Counted from the stretch's first letter, positions 38,497 through 50,224 are shown. The stretch: 64,000 nt of DNA from Algihabitans sp965233705 (GCA_965233705.1 CBDDTF010000001.1:62001-126000), one strand, 5' to 3'. Numbers and translations are program-made. Notes: generated by a model not told the origin, from the letters alone.

Positions 38497-39966
38497 TCAC
38501 CTGTCCAGGTTTTGGCTTTGCCGGAGCGTCTCCGGATGCGGCGGGATCAGGTCCCGCCAGGGGCGCGCCGCCTCGAAGGCGGCGCAGAAGCGCAGCACGC
38601 CGGCGTCGTCGAAACGCGGGCCGACGGCCTGCAGGCCGACCGGCAGCCCCTCGGCCAGGCCGCAGGGCAGGCTGGCCGCCGGATTGCCGGTGATGTTGAA
38701 GGGGTAGCTGAAGGGGGTCCAGCGCGCCCAGGCGACCGGGCTGTCGCTCTCGGCGTAGGGGCCCGTCGGCGGGCCGTTGCGCTCGGCCGAAAAGGGCAGG
38801 ATCGGCACGCTGGGCAGCAGCAGCAGGTCGTAGCGCTCGAACAGCGCCTGCACCCGGTTGGAAAAGGCCGCGCGCGCCTTGGCCGCCTCCAGGAAGCGCG
38901 CCAGGTCCATGCCCTGCGCCGCCTCGACCAGCGCCGCGAAGCCGGGGTCCAGCTCGCCGCGCCGCTCGGCCACCAGCTTGCCGTAGGCGATGCCGCGCCC
39001 GCCGACCCAGATGGTCTCGAAGATCTCGAAGGGGTCGGGCCAGTCGAGCGCCACCTCCTCGACCCGGCAGCCCAGGTCCTGCTCGGCGCAGCGGGCGGCG
39101 GCGGCCACCAGCCGGGCGATGCGCGGATCGACCGCGGCGCCGAACAGGCTGGGCGCGTAGGCCACCTTCAGGCCGCGCACCGGCCGCGCGATCTCCGCGA
39201 CGTAGCTCAGGCCGTCGTCGGGCAGGCAGCCGTGGTCGCGCGGATGCGGCCCCTTGAAGAGGTCGAACAGCAGGGCGCTGTCGGCCGTGGTCACGGTCAT
39301 CGGGCCGGAATGGCTGAGGGTCTCGGTCGCGCTCCAGGGCCAGACCGGAATGCGGCCCAGGCTGCCCTTCATCGAAAAGATGCCGCAGAAGGCGGCCGGC
39401 ACGCGCACCGAGCCGCCGCCGTCCGAGCCCAGCGCCGCCGGCACGCTGCGCGCCGACACCGCCGCCGCCGAGCCGCTGGAGGAGCCGCCCGAGGTGAGCG
39501 CCGGGTTCCAGGGATTGCGGGTCGGACCGAACAGCGCCGAGACGCTGGAAGCGGTCCAGCCGAACTCGGTCGTGGTGGTCTTGGCGATCAGGATGGCGCC
39601 GGCCGCCTTCAGGCGCTCGACGATCGGCGCGTCCTGCTGCGCGACCTCGTCGGTAAAGACCCGCGAGCCGCGGGTGGTCTTCAGCCCGGCGCAGTGGAAC
39701 AGGTCCTTCACCGCGACCGGAACGCCGTGCAGCGGGCCGAGCGCCGCGCCCTTGACCACCGCCGCCTCGGCGGCGCGGGCCGCGTCCAGCGCGCGCTCGG
39801 CGAACAGCTCGCTGTAGGCGTTGATGCGACCGTCCCAGGCCTCGATCTCGGCCAAACAGCGCGAGACCAGCTCGACCGGCGAGACGGCGCGGCTACGGAC
39901 CAACTCGGCCGCTTCGCATACCGTTGGGACAGTTGCGAGATTTGTGGTTTTTGCTTCTGCGTCCAT
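38497..39966 (-). CDS. amidase (amidase signature family, GatA/AtzF-like)
   Basis: 489 residues. The Ser-Ser-Lys machinery shows as VPVAVKDLFHCAGL (Lys), TSGGSSSGSAAAVSA and ALGSDGGGSVRVPAAFCG (the two Ser). It hydrolyses an amide bond; it could split a gamma-glutamyl amide, the nitrile hydratase product or a peptide-like import. It is the first gene of the 12-gene minus-strand run and, with a divergent promoter region to hisN, its probable lead gene. The gene is not a GatA of the tRNA amidotransferase: gatB and gatC are absent and the C-terminus differs. Confidence 0.88.
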   Translation of the reverse strand: MDAEAKTTNLATVPTVCEAAELVRSRAVSPVELVSRCLAEIEAWDGRINAYSELFAERALDAARAAEAAVVKGAALGPLHGVPVAVKDLFHCAGLKTTRGSRVFTDEVAQQDAPIVERLKAAGAILIAKTTTTEFGWTASSVSALFGPTRNPWNPALTSGGSSSGSAAAVSARSVPAALGSDGGGSVRVPAAFCGIFSMKGSLGRIPVWPWSATETLSHSGPMTVTTADSALLFDLFKGPHPRDHGCLPDDGLSYVAEIARPVRGLKVAYAPSLFGAAVDPRIARLVAAAARCAEQDLGCRVEEVALDWPDPFEIFETIWVGGRGIAYGKLVAERRGELDPGFAALVEAAQGMDLARFLEAAKARAAFSNRVQALFERYDLLLLPSVPILPFSAERNGPPTGPYAESDSPVAWARWTPFSYPFNITGNPAASLPCGLAEGLPVGLQAVGPRFDDAGVLRFCAAFEAARPWRDLIPPHPETLRQSQNLDR

Positions 39967-40093
39967 TCATCACCTCTGTCGCTTATGGTAAGCGGGGTGG
40001 CGCGCTGGACGTCAAGAGGAATTTATGCGAAATGTGGATTATGTGGTTTTTTGACTGCACACGACCGTAGAGCAACCGCAGCGGAGGACGCAG
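39967..40093. promoter_or_regulatory. divergent promoter region of amidase operon and hisN
   Basis: The 127-bp spacer between divergent genes contains an AT-rich stretch (AAGAGGAATTTATGCGAAATG and TGGATTATGTGGTTTTTTGAC). It should carry promoters for both directions and is the natural operator site for the DeoR-type repressor of the operon, if any. No sure -10/-35 pair is visible. The hisN ribosome-binding site GGAGG stands seven bases before its ATG. Confidence 0.45.
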
Positions 40094-40882
40094 ATGGCCG
40101 GTTTGGCGGAGACGGCGTTTGCCGAGGAGTTGGCCGAGGCCGCGCGGGCGGTCAGCCTGCCCTACTTCCGCGCCCCCTTGGAGGTGGTCAGCAAGGCCGA
40201 CGACTCGCCGGTCACCCGCGCCGACCGCGAGACCGAGGCACGGTTGCGCGCGCTGATCGCGGCGCGCTACCCCGACCACGGCATCCTCGGCGAGGAGCAG
40301 GGCGTCGAGCGCGGCGACGCCGACGCCGTCTGGGTGATCGACCCGATCGACGGGACCAAGGCCTTCATCACCGGCTATCCGCTGTTCGGCACGCTGGTCG
40401 CGCTGCTCGAGGCCGGCCGCCCGGTGCTGGGGGTGATCGACATGCCCGCCCTGGACGAGCGCTGGGTCGGGCTGGCCGGCGCGGCCAGCCGGCACCGCCA
40501 GGGCGGGCGGGCGCACACGGCCCGCACCTCGGGCTGCCGCACCCTGGGCGAGGCGGTGCTCTACGCCACCTCGATCGACATCTTCACCGGCCCCGACGCC
40601 GCGGCGTTCGAGCGGCTGTCCGGGGCGGTGCGCCTGCGGCGCTTCGGCGGCGACTGCTACCAGTACGGCCGGCTGGCCAGCGGCGACCTGGACCTGGTCG
40701 CGGAAGCCCAGCTCCAGCCCTACGACTACCTGGCGCTGGTGCCGGTGGTCGAGGGCGCCGGCGGCGTGATCACCGACTGGTCGGGCCGGCCGCTCGACCA
40801 GCGCTCCGACGGCCGCGTGCTCGCCAGCGCCACCCCTGAGCTGCACCAGGCGGCGCTGGACCGGTTGAACGCCGGCGGGTAG
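40094..40882 (+). CDS. hisN: histidinol-phosphatase of the inositol monophosphatase family
   Basis: 262 residues. Metal-binding motifs are GILGEEQGVE, WVIDPIDGTKAFITG (the DPIDGT signature) and GGDCYQYGRLASGDLDLV with a final TDWSGRP. The KAFITGYPLFGTLVAL segment is typical of HisN, which dephosphorylates histidinol phosphate in histidine synthesis. ATG 40094 has GGAGG seven bases upstream. Its stop codon TAG is also the first three bases of a CTAGAG-type palindrome, implying the repeat landed at the end of the gene. An inositol monophosphatase role is the alternative. Confidence 0.88.
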   Translation: MAGLAETAFAEELAEAARAVSLPYFRAPLEVVSKADDSPVTRADRETEARLRALIAARYPDHGILGEEQGVERGDADAVWVIDPIDGTKAFITGYPLFGTLVALLEAGRPVLGVIDMPALDERWVGLAGAASRHRQGGRAHTARTSGCRTLGEAVLYATSIDIFTGPDAAAFERLSGAVRLRRFGGDCYQYGRLASGDLDLVAEAQLQPYDYLALVPVVEGAGGVITDWSGRPLDQRSDGRVLASATPELHQAALDRLNAGG

Positions 40883-41018
40883 ATCAGCTTGCGATCCTAT
40901 GGCCCCACGGTGCGGGGCCGCCGATTACCGCAAACCCGATCCGGACTATAGGGTGAGCCTGAGCTTGCGCGACCGGCGGCCCCACGCTGTGGGTCCTAAC
41001 GATGACAACCTGCTCTAG
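40880..41018. repeat. two degenerate type C palindromes forming a nested repeat, overlapping the hisN stop
   Basis: The left part TAGATCAGCTTGCGATC resembles the type C start TAGAGCAGATTGTGATC, with inner palindrome GGCCCCACGGTGCGGGGCC. The right part, ending CGATGACAACCTGCTCTAG at 41018, is a type C copy in reverse with inner GCCCCACGCTGTGGGTC. The left boundary is the hisN stop. The rest of the 407-bp gap to 41290 holds 13-bp repeats of GCCCGTCTCCCCC (about 41031-41075) and presumably the promoter of the binding-protein gene. Confidence 0.7.
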
Positions 41019-41289
41019 CCGCCGCGCTCCCGCCCCGTCTCCCCCGGCCCGTCTCCCCCGCCCCGTCTCCCCCGCCCCCCGGCGCCGCCGGGCAGGCCGC
41101 GCCCCCCCGTTTCCGCCGCACCGCCCGCAAGCCTCTGTCCGAAAATCGCTTTACGGGTTCAGGGTGGCTTTCTCCTCTCTCGATCCGCGTGTTATCGTGC
41201 GCCGCCACTGGCAGCCGAGAAGACCGGCCGCAGCGCAAGGCGGCCAGCAAGAGGGCAGCCAGGCTTCACAAGGGAATGGGAGAGCGCAG

Positions 41290-42636
41290 ATGCCAGATCT
41301 CCGGTTGAAGAACGCGGATCGCCGCCGCTTCATGAAGACGGCCGGCGCGGCCGGCGGCGCCGTGACGTTGAGCGTGGCCTTGCCGAGCTCGCTCTGGGCG
41401 CAGGGAACGCCGCCGTCGGTCCCGATCGGCCAGGTGGTGGCCTTTACCGGCTCCGGCGCGGAGTACGGCAACTTCTACCGCGACGCGGCGCAGCTGGCGC
41501 TCGATCAGATCAACGTCGCAGCGGAGGAGGTCTTCGGCGGCCCGATCGTGGCGCGCCTGATCGCCGAGGATTCCAACACCCTGCCGACGCCGGCGATCGA
41601 GGCAGCGCGCAAGCTGGTCGAAGCGGACGGCGTGCCGGCGATCATCTGCGCCTGGTCGAGCGGCGTGACCGTGGCGGTGGCCACCTCGGTGACCATCCCC
41701 TCCGGCGTCCTGCAGGTCGCCAACGGCGCCACCTCGCCGCTGATCTCAGTGCTGCCGGAGGATGCCGACACCGACCTGCTGTTCCGCACCAGCCCCTCCG
41801 ACGCGCTGCAGGGCGTGGTCGCGGCCGAGCTGGCGGCGGGCCGGATTATCGACGACTACAAGTTCTCCAAGGTCTCGACGATCTACATCAACAACCCCTA
41901 CGGCCAGGGTCTGTCGAACGCCTTCGCGGCGGCCTTCAAGAAGCGCGGCGGCACCGTGCTCGCCGAGGTGCCCCACCCCGAGGAGGTGCAGCCCACCTAC
42001 CGCTCGCAGCTTTCGGCCGCGCTCCAGGGCGAGCCCGAGCTGCTGGTGCTGCCGACCTACCCGGCCCATACCGCGGCCATCCTCAAGGAGAGCCGCGACA
42101 TCTTCGGCTTCACCACCTGGCAGTTCACCGACGCCAACCGCTCGAGCGAGGTGCTTGACGCCGTCGGCGGCGGCGACCTGGCCGGCAGCCTGGGCACCGT
42201 GCCCTCGGCCGATCCGGAATCGGAGTCCTACAAGAGCTTCGTGGCGGCCTACACCGAGGCCTACGACCACGACCGCATCCCGCCCTTCACGGAGACCACC
42301 TACGACGCCGGCATGTCGGTCGGACTGGCGCTGGCCAAGGCGGTGGCCGACGGCATGACCGACGCCTCGGAGATCACCGGTCGGGTGCTGGCCGACCGGC
42401 TGCGGCCGATCGGCAATCCGGAGGGCGAGAACATCATCGCCGGCAGCCAGGAGGAGGTCACCAAGGCCCTGCGGCTGCTCAAGGAGGGCCAGGACATCAA
42501 CTACGTCGGCGCCGGCGGCTCGGTCGACTTCGACGACAACGGCGACGTGAAGACGCCGGTGGCGGTCTGGCGCTACACCGAGAGCGGCGACGAGACGGTG
42601 CAGATCGTCCCGGCCGAGGAGATCCCCTCCGAGTAA
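41290..42636 (+). CDS. branched-chain amino acid-type ABC transporter substrate-binding protein
   Basis: 448 residues. A twin-arginine-like leader (NADRRRFMKTAGAAGGAV to about residue 35, SLWAQ) sends it to the periplasm. The Peripla_BP_6 fold is seen in PIGQVVAFTGSGAEYGNFYRD, GPIVARLIAEDSN and VSTIYINNPYGQG, then TYDAGMSVGLALAKAV. The start is ATG 41290, GGGAG about eight bases ahead; the open frame upstream is not family sequence. It faces the permease and ATPase genes (42772-46577) across a terminator, so binding protein and channel are on opposite strands but clearly one system. Substrate class cannot be fixed: amino acids, amides or aromatics are possible. Confidence 0.9.
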   Translation: MPDLRLKNADRRRFMKTAGAAGGAVTLSVALPSSLWAQGTPPSVPIGQVVAFTGSGAEYGNFYRDAAQLALDQINVAAEEVFGGPIVARLIAEDSNTLPTPAIEAARKLVEADGVPAIICAWSSGVTVAVATSVTIPSGVLQVANGATSPLISVLPEDADTDLLFRTSPSDALQGVVAAELAAGRIIDDYKFSKVSTIYINNPYGQGLSNAFAAAFKKRGGTVLAEVPHPEEVQPTYRSQLSAALQGEPELLVLPTYPAHTAAILKESRDIFGFTTWQFTDANRSSEVLDAVGGGDLAGSLGTVPSADPESESYKSFVAAYTEAYDHDRIPPFTETTYDAGMSVGLALAKAVADGMTDASEITGRVLADRLRPIGNPEGENIIAGSQEEVTKALRLLKEGQDINYVGAGGSVDFDDNGDVKTPVAVWRYTESGDETVQIVPAEEIPSE

Positions 42637-42700
42637 CCGGCGGAGTGACCGGCGGGCCCGCCCGGGCCGCGCCGCCAAGAAGACGACCGCAAGACGACGG

Positions 42701-42735
42701 AACGGGCGCCCCTCGCGGGGCGCCCGTTCTGCGTT
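42701..42735. terminator. bidirectional intrinsic terminator between convergent genes
   Basis: AACGGGCGCCCC (42701-42712), loop TCGC and GGGGCGCCCGTT (42717-42728) are perfectly complementary and followed on the plus strand by CTGCGTTTG. It closes the binding-protein gene and may also stop minus-strand transcripts from livM. Confidence 0.85.
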
Positions 42736-42771
42736 TGCCATCCCGGCCCGCCCCGGTAGCGCGGCGGCGCG

Positions 42772-43980
42772 TTATCGCTTGGGATCGTCCTGCGGCAGGA
42801 AGTCGGAGACCTTCTTGCGCTCGCGGATCAGGCCCTGCGGGCGAAACAGCACGATAGCCCCGAGCAGGATCGCCACCAGCATCCAGCGCAGATAGGCGCT
42901 GCGCGACGGCAGGTCCGGCGAGATCGCCTGCAGCGCCGGGCTGACCATGTCGATCATGAAGGCCGCGGCGCTCCACACGCCCCAGACGGCGAAGGCCCCC
43001 AGGATCGCGCCCTTGTTGTTGCCGCTGCCGCCCAGCATCAGCATCACCCAGACGATGAAGGTGGCGAACAGCGGGTTGAAGTGGCTGTAGTCGATGCTGA
43101 CCACGTAGTGGGCGTAGACGGCGCCGCCGACCCCCATGATGAAGGCGCCGATCACGAAGGATTCGATGCGCCGCCGGGTGACGTTCTTGCCGTTCATCGC
43201 GGCCGAGTTCTCCTCGTCGCGCACGGCGCGCTGCAGCCGCCCCCAGGGCGAGCGCGAGATCCGCTCCAGCGCCAGGTAGACCAGCGTCAGGATCAGGGTG
43301 ACCACGATCAGGTAGAAGAAGGCGTAGTCGCGCGGGCTGAGCGGCTCCAGCCACCGGGCCAGCCAGCCGGGCAGCCAGGCGCAGGGCGTGTCCGCGAACA
43401 GGCAGTCGAGCGGCCGCGGGATGCCGCGCAGCGGCTGCGGCCCATTGGCCAGCCACCGCTCGTTCTGGAAGATGAAGCGCACCACCTCGGCGATGCCCAG
43501 GGTGGCGATGGCCAGGAAGTCGGTGCGCAGGCGCAGCACCGGAATGCCGATCAACAGGCCGACGAAGGCCGACACCAGGCCGGCGGCCAGCACGCCGGCC
43601 AGGAAGGGCCACTCCAGGCCGAAGACCTGCTGGGAATAGGCGGCCAGCGCGCCGGTCGGCTCCGCCGTGGTGAACAGCGCCGAGGTGAAGGCGCCGACCG
43701 AGAAGAAGCCGGCGATGCCGAAGTTCACGTGACCGGTCAGCCCCCACTGGCTGTTCAGGCCGAGGCTGAGGATCGCGTAGATCCCGGCCATGGTGGAGAA
43801 GGAGACCAGGTAGGTCAGGATGCCGCGCGGCAGCGAGGCCGACAGCAGCAGCGCCAGCACGATGGCGGCGCCGACCGCCAGGGCTAGGCGCACGGCCGGG
43901 CGCTGCGGCAGGACCAGCAGCCCGAGCAGGACCAGGGGCACGAAGAGGAAGCCCGCGCGGGCCAGTTCGACCGCTTCCAT
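42772..43980 (-). CDS. livM: branched-chain amino acid-type ABC permease, LivM-like
   Basis: 402 residues with about ten hydrophobic segments. LivM hallmarks are LSLGLNSQWGLTGHVNFG, LRLRTDFLAIATLGIAEVVR and the RAVRDEENSAAMNGKNV loop. ATG 43980 lies one base after the livH stop region; a longer start at 44106 is not supported. The last gene of a livG-livF-livH-livM minus-strand operon. A C-terminal charged tail (RERKKVSDFLPQDDPKR) is present. The order G-F-H-M differs from the Escherichia coli order H-M-G-F. Confidence 0.9.
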   Translation of the reverse strand: MEAVELARAGFLFVPLVLLGLLVLPQRPAVRLALAVGAAIVLALLLSASLPRGILTYLVSFSTMAGIYAILSLGLNSQWGLTGHVNFGIAGFFSVGAFTSALFTTAEPTGALAAYSQQVFGLEWPFLAGVLAAGLVSAFVGLLIGIPVLRLRTDFLAIATLGIAEVVRFIFQNERWLANGPQPLRGIPRPLDCLFADTPCAWLPGWLARWLEPLSPRDYAFFYLIVVTLILTLVYLALERISRSPWGRLQRAVRDEENSAAMNGKNVTRRRIESFVIGAFIMGVGGAVYAHYVVSIDYSHFNPLFATFIVWVMLMLGGSGNNKGAILGAFAVWGVWSAAAFMIDMVSPALQAISPDLPSRSAYLRWMLVAILLGAIVLFRPQGLIRERKKVSDFLPQDDPKR

Positions 43981-43981
43981 C

Positions 43982-45055
43982 CTATTCGCCTCCCTGTCCG
44001 AACAGACCCTGGGGCCGCAGCAGCAGCACGATGACCAGCAGCACGAAGGCCACGCCCGGACCGTAGGCCGGATTGAGGAAGGAGGCGGAGACCTGCTGCG
44101 TGACACCGATGATGATCGCCCCGGCGATGGCGCCGACCGGCTTGCCGAGCCCGCCCATGATGGCCGCGGCGAACATCGGCAGCAGCAGCCAGAAGCCCAT
44201 CTCCGGGCGGAGCTGGGAGGCCAGGCCGTACATCACGCCGCCGGCGGCGGCCAGGCTCGCGCCCAGGACCCAGGTCCAGGCGATCACCCGTTCGGTGTTG
44301 ATGCCGCGCACCTGCGCCAGGTCCGGGTTGTTGGCGGTGGCCCGCATCGCCTTGCCCATGCGCGTGCGCTCGAGCAGCAGCCAGGTCAGCGCGACCAGCA
44401 CCACCGCGAGGAAGAAGACGAAGATCTGATCGGCCTGCAGGCGCACCCCCAGCGGCAGCTCGAGTGCCGGGTTGGCGCGGCCGGGATAGTAGAACAGGAA
44501 GTCCGAGCCCCAGATCAGGTAGATGGCGCTACGCAGGAAGAAGGCCGCGGCCAGAGAGGCCATGGCCAGCAGCACCAGCGAGGCGCCGCGCCCGCGCAGC
44601 GGCCGGAACAGCACCCGGTCGACGGCCAGCGCCACCAGCGAGACCGCCGGCATGGCGAGGATCAGGGCGGCGATCAGCTCCCAGCCGAAGGAGAAAGGGC
44701 GCAAGGGCGGCCCCTGAGGCAGCAGCGCGGCGATGGTGAAGGCCGCGTAGGCGCCGAGCGTCACCAGCGCGCCGTGGGAGAAGTTGGGAAACTTGAGCAC
44801 CCCATAGACCAGGGTCAGCCCGATCGCGCCGAGCGAGATGATGCCGCCGAGCATCACCCCCCACACCGTCAGCGAAAGCAGCTCGACCAGCGAGGCGCCC
44901 TGGCTCTGGCCGAGAATCCAGAACAGCACCAGCGTGAAGAACAGCGCGAGCCCCAACGCGGTGCGGCTGCGCAGCGCCGCGATCGCCCGTTCGCCGGCGG
45001 TCCGGTCGTCGCTTCGCGGCGACGCCCCGGCCGGCGAGGTGTTTCCCGTGACCAT
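43982..45055 (-). CDS. livH: branched-chain amino acid-type ABC permease, LivH-like
   Basis: 357 residues. Signatures are LTLVYGVLKFPNFSHGALVT, RVLFRPLRGRGA and the loop RTRMGKAMRATANNPDLAQ, with GLGKPVGAIAGAIIIGVTQQ in the last helices. Eight or more membrane helices. An N-terminal cytoplasmic tail of about 30 residues rich in charged and Gly residues precedes the first helix (LGLALFFTLVLFWIL). It partners LivM in the membrane channel. Confidence 0.9.
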   Translation of the reverse strand: MVTGNTSPAGASPRSDDRTAGERAIAALRSRTALGLALFFTLVLFWILGQSQGASLVELLSLTVWGVMLGGIISLGAIGLTLVYGVLKFPNFSHGALVTLGAYAAFTIAALLPQGPPLRPFSFGWELIAALILAMPAVSLVALAVDRVLFRPLRGRGASLVLLAMASLAAAFFLRSAIYLIWGSDFLFYYPGRANPALELPLGVRLQADQIFVFFLAVVLVALTWLLLERTRMGKAMRATANNPDLAQVRGINTERVIAWTWVLGASLAAAGGVMYGLASQLRPEMGFWLLLPMFAAAIMGGLGKPVGAIAGAIIIGVTQQVSASFLNPAYGPGVAFVLLVIVLLLRPQGLFGQGGE

Positions 45056-45085
45056 CCTCGCTCCTTCCTTGCCTGCCCGCGGCCC

Positions 45086-45779
<694 letters not shown>

Positions 45780-45793
<14 letters not shown>

Positions 45794-46577
45794 ACTGTCC
45801 ACCCAGATAGGCCTCGAGCACCTGCGGATTGCTGCGCACCTCGTCGGGCTTGCCCTCGGTCAGGCGATGGCCCTCGCTCATCACGATCACCGGGTCGCAG
45901 AGCTCCATCACCAGATCCATGTCGTGCTCGATCAGCAGGAAGGTGATGCCGCGTTCGCGGCAGAGGTATTCGATGTTGTCGGCCAGCCGCTTCATCAGCG
46001 TGCGGTTGACGCCGGCCGCCGGCTCGTCGAGCAGCACCAGCCGCGGCTCGGCCATGAGGGTGCGCGCCAGCTCCAGCAGCTTCTTCTGGCCGCCCGAGAG
46101 GCGCCCGGCGTACTCCTCGGCCAGCCGCGTCAGGTCGACGAACTCGAGCACCTCGTAGGCGCGATCGCGAATCTCGCGCTCCTGCCGCCGGACCAGGCCG
46201 GGCTGCAGCCAGCAATTCCAGAAGCGCTCGCCCGCCTGCCTCTCGGCCACCAGCATCAGGTTCTCGAGCACGGACATGCTTTCGTGCTCGCGCGGGATCT
46301 GGAAGGTCCGGCAGATGCGCCGCCGGAAAATCTCGTGCGGCGGCAGGTTGGTGATGTCCTGCCCCTCGGTCGTGACGCGCCCGGAATTGGGGCGGATAAA
46401 GCCGGTGATGATGTTGAACAGCGTCGTCTTGCCGGCCCCGTTGGGTCCGATCAGGCCGGTGATGGTGCCCTCGCGCACGCTGAAGGAGCAGTGGTCGATG
46501 GCGCGCAGCCCGCCAAAGCTCTTAACCAGGTCGCGCACCTCGAGAATGGGCCGCTCACCGCGGGACTCATTCGTCAT
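45780..46577 (-). CDS. livG: branched-chain amino acid-type ABC ATP-binding protein, LivG-like
   Basis: 265 residues. Walker A GPNGAGKTTLFNIITGF, signature LSGGQKKLLELARTLM, Walker B LVLLDEPAAGVNRTLM and the switch LLIEHDMDLVMELCD are all intact. CRTFQIPREHESMSVLENLM is the LivG Q-loop region. First gene of the minus-strand liv operon; its promoter must lie in 46578-46816. ATG 46577 follows AGGGGAATGACGA on the minus strand (GGGG about nine bases ahead). Confidence 0.92.
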
Positions 46578-46734
46578 TCCCCTGCCTCTTCCTGTCCGGC
46601 TCTACGGCCTTGTTCTTACCATGTGTAGAACAGACACCCCGGAGTCTGCAAACCGAGGTATGTTCCGAAACGCGATTTTCCCGGTCAATTGAGACTGTCG
46701 GCAGAGGCCCGCCCGGACGGCCGGCGGCCCGGCT

Positions 46735-46779
46735 TGGGGCGGCGTGCCGTGGGGCGGCGTGCCGTGGGGCGGCGCGGCG
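46735..46779. repeat. 15-bp tandem repeat, three units, in the livG upstream region
   Basis: GGGGCGGCGTGCCGT occurs at 46735-46749 and 46750-46764, with a third diverged unit to 46779. It lies between the histidine kinase stop and livG start, in the 239-bp gap that must also hold the livG promoter. Confidence 0.75.
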
Positions 46780-46816
46780 GCCGAAGCGCGACGGCCGAAG
46801 CGCGGCCGCGCTCCGC

Positions 46817-48517
<1,701 letters not shown>

Positions 48518-48544
48518 GAAGCGGTAGAAGCGGCAGGCGTGATT

Positions 48545-49234
48545 TCATCGGCCGGTCGCTCCCGGTGACCCACCAGGCGCCCGTCCACCGCGCCGGCGCC
48601 CCCAGACCAGCGCCGCCAGACCGGCCCCGCTCAGCGCCGCCGCCGCCAGCGTCAGCGGCAGGCCGAGCAGCCAGCCGACGGCGCCGAAGGTCAGCGCCCA
48701 CAGCAGCGGCACCACAAGCAGGACGCGTGACGGACGCCGCGCCAGCAGCAGAAAGCCCAGGGTGGCGACCACGCTCGGCCCCGGTGCCAGCCAGACCACC
48801 GGCGCCTGCGTCCAGTCGCTTTGCGGCAGCGCCGCCGCCAGCAGCGGCCAGGCCAGCGCCAGGAAGATCAGCGCCAGCCCGAGACGGCCCAAACGGTCGG
48901 GGTGGATCGGGCGGTTGGGACGCAGGCGCATGTCGAGACCGTCACGCCAAAACCCGGCGGCGAGCAGCAGCAGCGCCTGCAGGGCGAAGGCCGCGGCATA
49001 GGCCGGCGCCAGGAAGTCGAGCTGGGCCAGTCCCTGGGCGAAGTAGCCCCAGGCGACCCAGGCCCAGGCCACGGCCAGACCGGCCGCAAGCAGGCGGTCG
49101 CCCGGCGGCCAGCCCCGCCAAAGCTGGACCAGCGCGAGGCCGGTGAGCAGGTAAACGAGGGGCTGCGCCGGCCAGAGCGCGGCGTTGTATCGCCCGAGAA
49201 AGCTGGCGAGCACCTCCGCGCTGTAGGGCAGCAT
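48545..49234 (-). CDS. DUF6064 family membrane protein
   Basis: 229 residues with about six hydrophobic helices. The N-terminus MLPYSAEVLASFLGRYNAALWPAQ (quoted in two parts: MLPYSAEVLAS and FLGRYNAALWPAQ) matches the DUF6064 family of uncharacterised integral membrane proteins. It ends in a short Arg/Gly tail. Function unknown. It precedes the kinase on the same strand with a 27-bp gap and follows the aldo/keto reductase by 15 bp, so the three may be one transcript. Confidence 0.7.
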   Translation of the reverse strand: MLPYSAEVLASFLGRYNAALWPAQPLVYLLTGLALVQLWRGWPPGDRLLAAGLAVAWAWVAWGYFAQGLAQLDFLAPAYAAAFALQALLLLAAGFWRDGLDMRLRPNRPIHPDRLGRLGLALIFLALAWPLLAAALPQSDWTQAPVVWLAPGPSVVATLGFLLLARRPSRVLLVVPLLWALTFGAVGWLLGLPLTLAAAALSGAGLAALVWGRRRGGRAPGGSPGATGR

Positions 49235-49249
49235 CGCGCCGGCGCCCCG

Positions 49250-50224
49250 TCACAGCGCCTCGACGGCGGCGATCATGCGCCGGCGCAGGTCGGGGTCGGG
49301 CAGCGCCCCCTGCCGCCCGGCCTGCAGCGCCGCCTTGTTCTCGGCCAGATGGTCGAGGCGGCGCGTCGCCGGGATGACGCAGGTCACCGCCGGATGCGCG
49401 AGGATGAACTTCAGGAAGAACTGCGACCAGGTGGACGCCCCGATCTCCGCGGCGAAGTCGGGCAGCGGGCGCCCGCGCACCCGGTCGAACAGCGCGCCGG
49501 TGCGGAACGGCCGGTTGACGATCACCGCCTGGCCCCGCTCGGCGGCCAGCGGCAGCAGGCGCTGTTCGGCTTCGCGGTCGAGGATGTTGTAGCTGACCTG
49601 CACGAAGTCGAGCGGCGCGCGCGCCATCAGCCGCGCGAAGGTCTCGTGGCGCCGGCCGTGCGAGGTGGTGATGCCGACGTAACGTAGCCGCCCGGCGGCC
49701 CGGTCCTCGAACAGCGCCGGCAGGTGGGTCTGCCAGTCCACCAGGTTGTGCACCTGCATGAGGTCGAAGCGCTCCATCCCCCACAGCCGGCGGGACTCGG
49801 CCCGCTGCGCCTCGCCCGAGGCGAAGAGGCGGGTCCAGACCTTGGTGGCCGAGAAGAGGTCGCCGGTCTCGACGCCCGCGCGCCGCAGCTTGGCCAGGCC
49901 GTAGCCGATCACCGCCTCGGAGGAGCCGTACATCGGCGAGGAGTCGATCATCCCGCCGCCGCGCGCGAAGAAGCTGCGCAGCAGCTCGGCGCGCTGGTCG
50001 CGCAAGGCCCGGTCCGCGCCGACGTTGAAGGTGATCCAGGTGCCCAGCCCGATGACCGGGATGGGCTCGCCGCTGCCCGGAATCGGCCGGGTCGCGGCGG
50101 CGTCGGGCCGATCGGCCTCGGTCGCCGCGCGCGCCGCCTGCGGCCCCAGCATCACGGCCGCGCCGCCGGCCGCCACGGCGGCCAGAAGGCGGCGGCGGTC
50201 AAGGTCCCCGCCGAACGCCGTCAT
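49250..50224 (-). CDS. Tat-exported aldo/keto reductase
   Basis: 324 residues. Residues 1-35 form a Tat leader (GDLDRRRLLAAVAAGGAAVM, AARA), then the AKR barrel: VIGLGTWITFNVG, MIDSSPMYGSSEAVIG (Asp, Tyr), FSATKVWTRL (Lys), DLMQVHNLVDW (His) complete the catalytic tetrad; PATRRLDHLAENKAAL is in the cofactor part. An exported NADPH-type reductase is unusual, as cofactor must be carried across; many alphaproteobacterial AKRs do carry Tat leaders. I use ATG 50224 rather than 50230. Same direction as the DUF6064 gene. Confidence 0.85.
   Translation of the reverse strand: MTAFGGDLDRRRLLAAVAAGGAAVMLGPQAARAATEADRPDAAATRPIPGSGEPIPVIGLGTWITFNVGADRALRDQRAELLRSFFARGGGMIDSSPMYGSSEAVIGYGLAKLRRAGVETGDLFSATKVWTRLFASGEAQRAESRRLWGMERFDLMQVHNLVDWQTHLPALFEDRAAGRLRYVGITTSHGRRHETFARLMARAPLDFVQVSYNILDREAEQRLLPLAAERGQAVIVNRPFRTGALFDRVRGRPLPDFAAEIGASTWSQFFLKFILAHPAVTCVIPATRRLDHLAENKAALQAGRQGALPDPDLRRRMIAAVEAL

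Noticed and set aside
38497..39966. Amidase as the GatA subunit of the tRNA amidotransferase
   Set aside because: No gatB or gatC nearby, and its place at the head of a transport and catabolic operon fits a metabolic amidase better.
42701..42735. Member of the CTAGAG palindrome family
   Set aside because: It lacks the CTAG ends and has a perfect stem with a four-base loop and T-rich tail, so it is an ordinary terminator.
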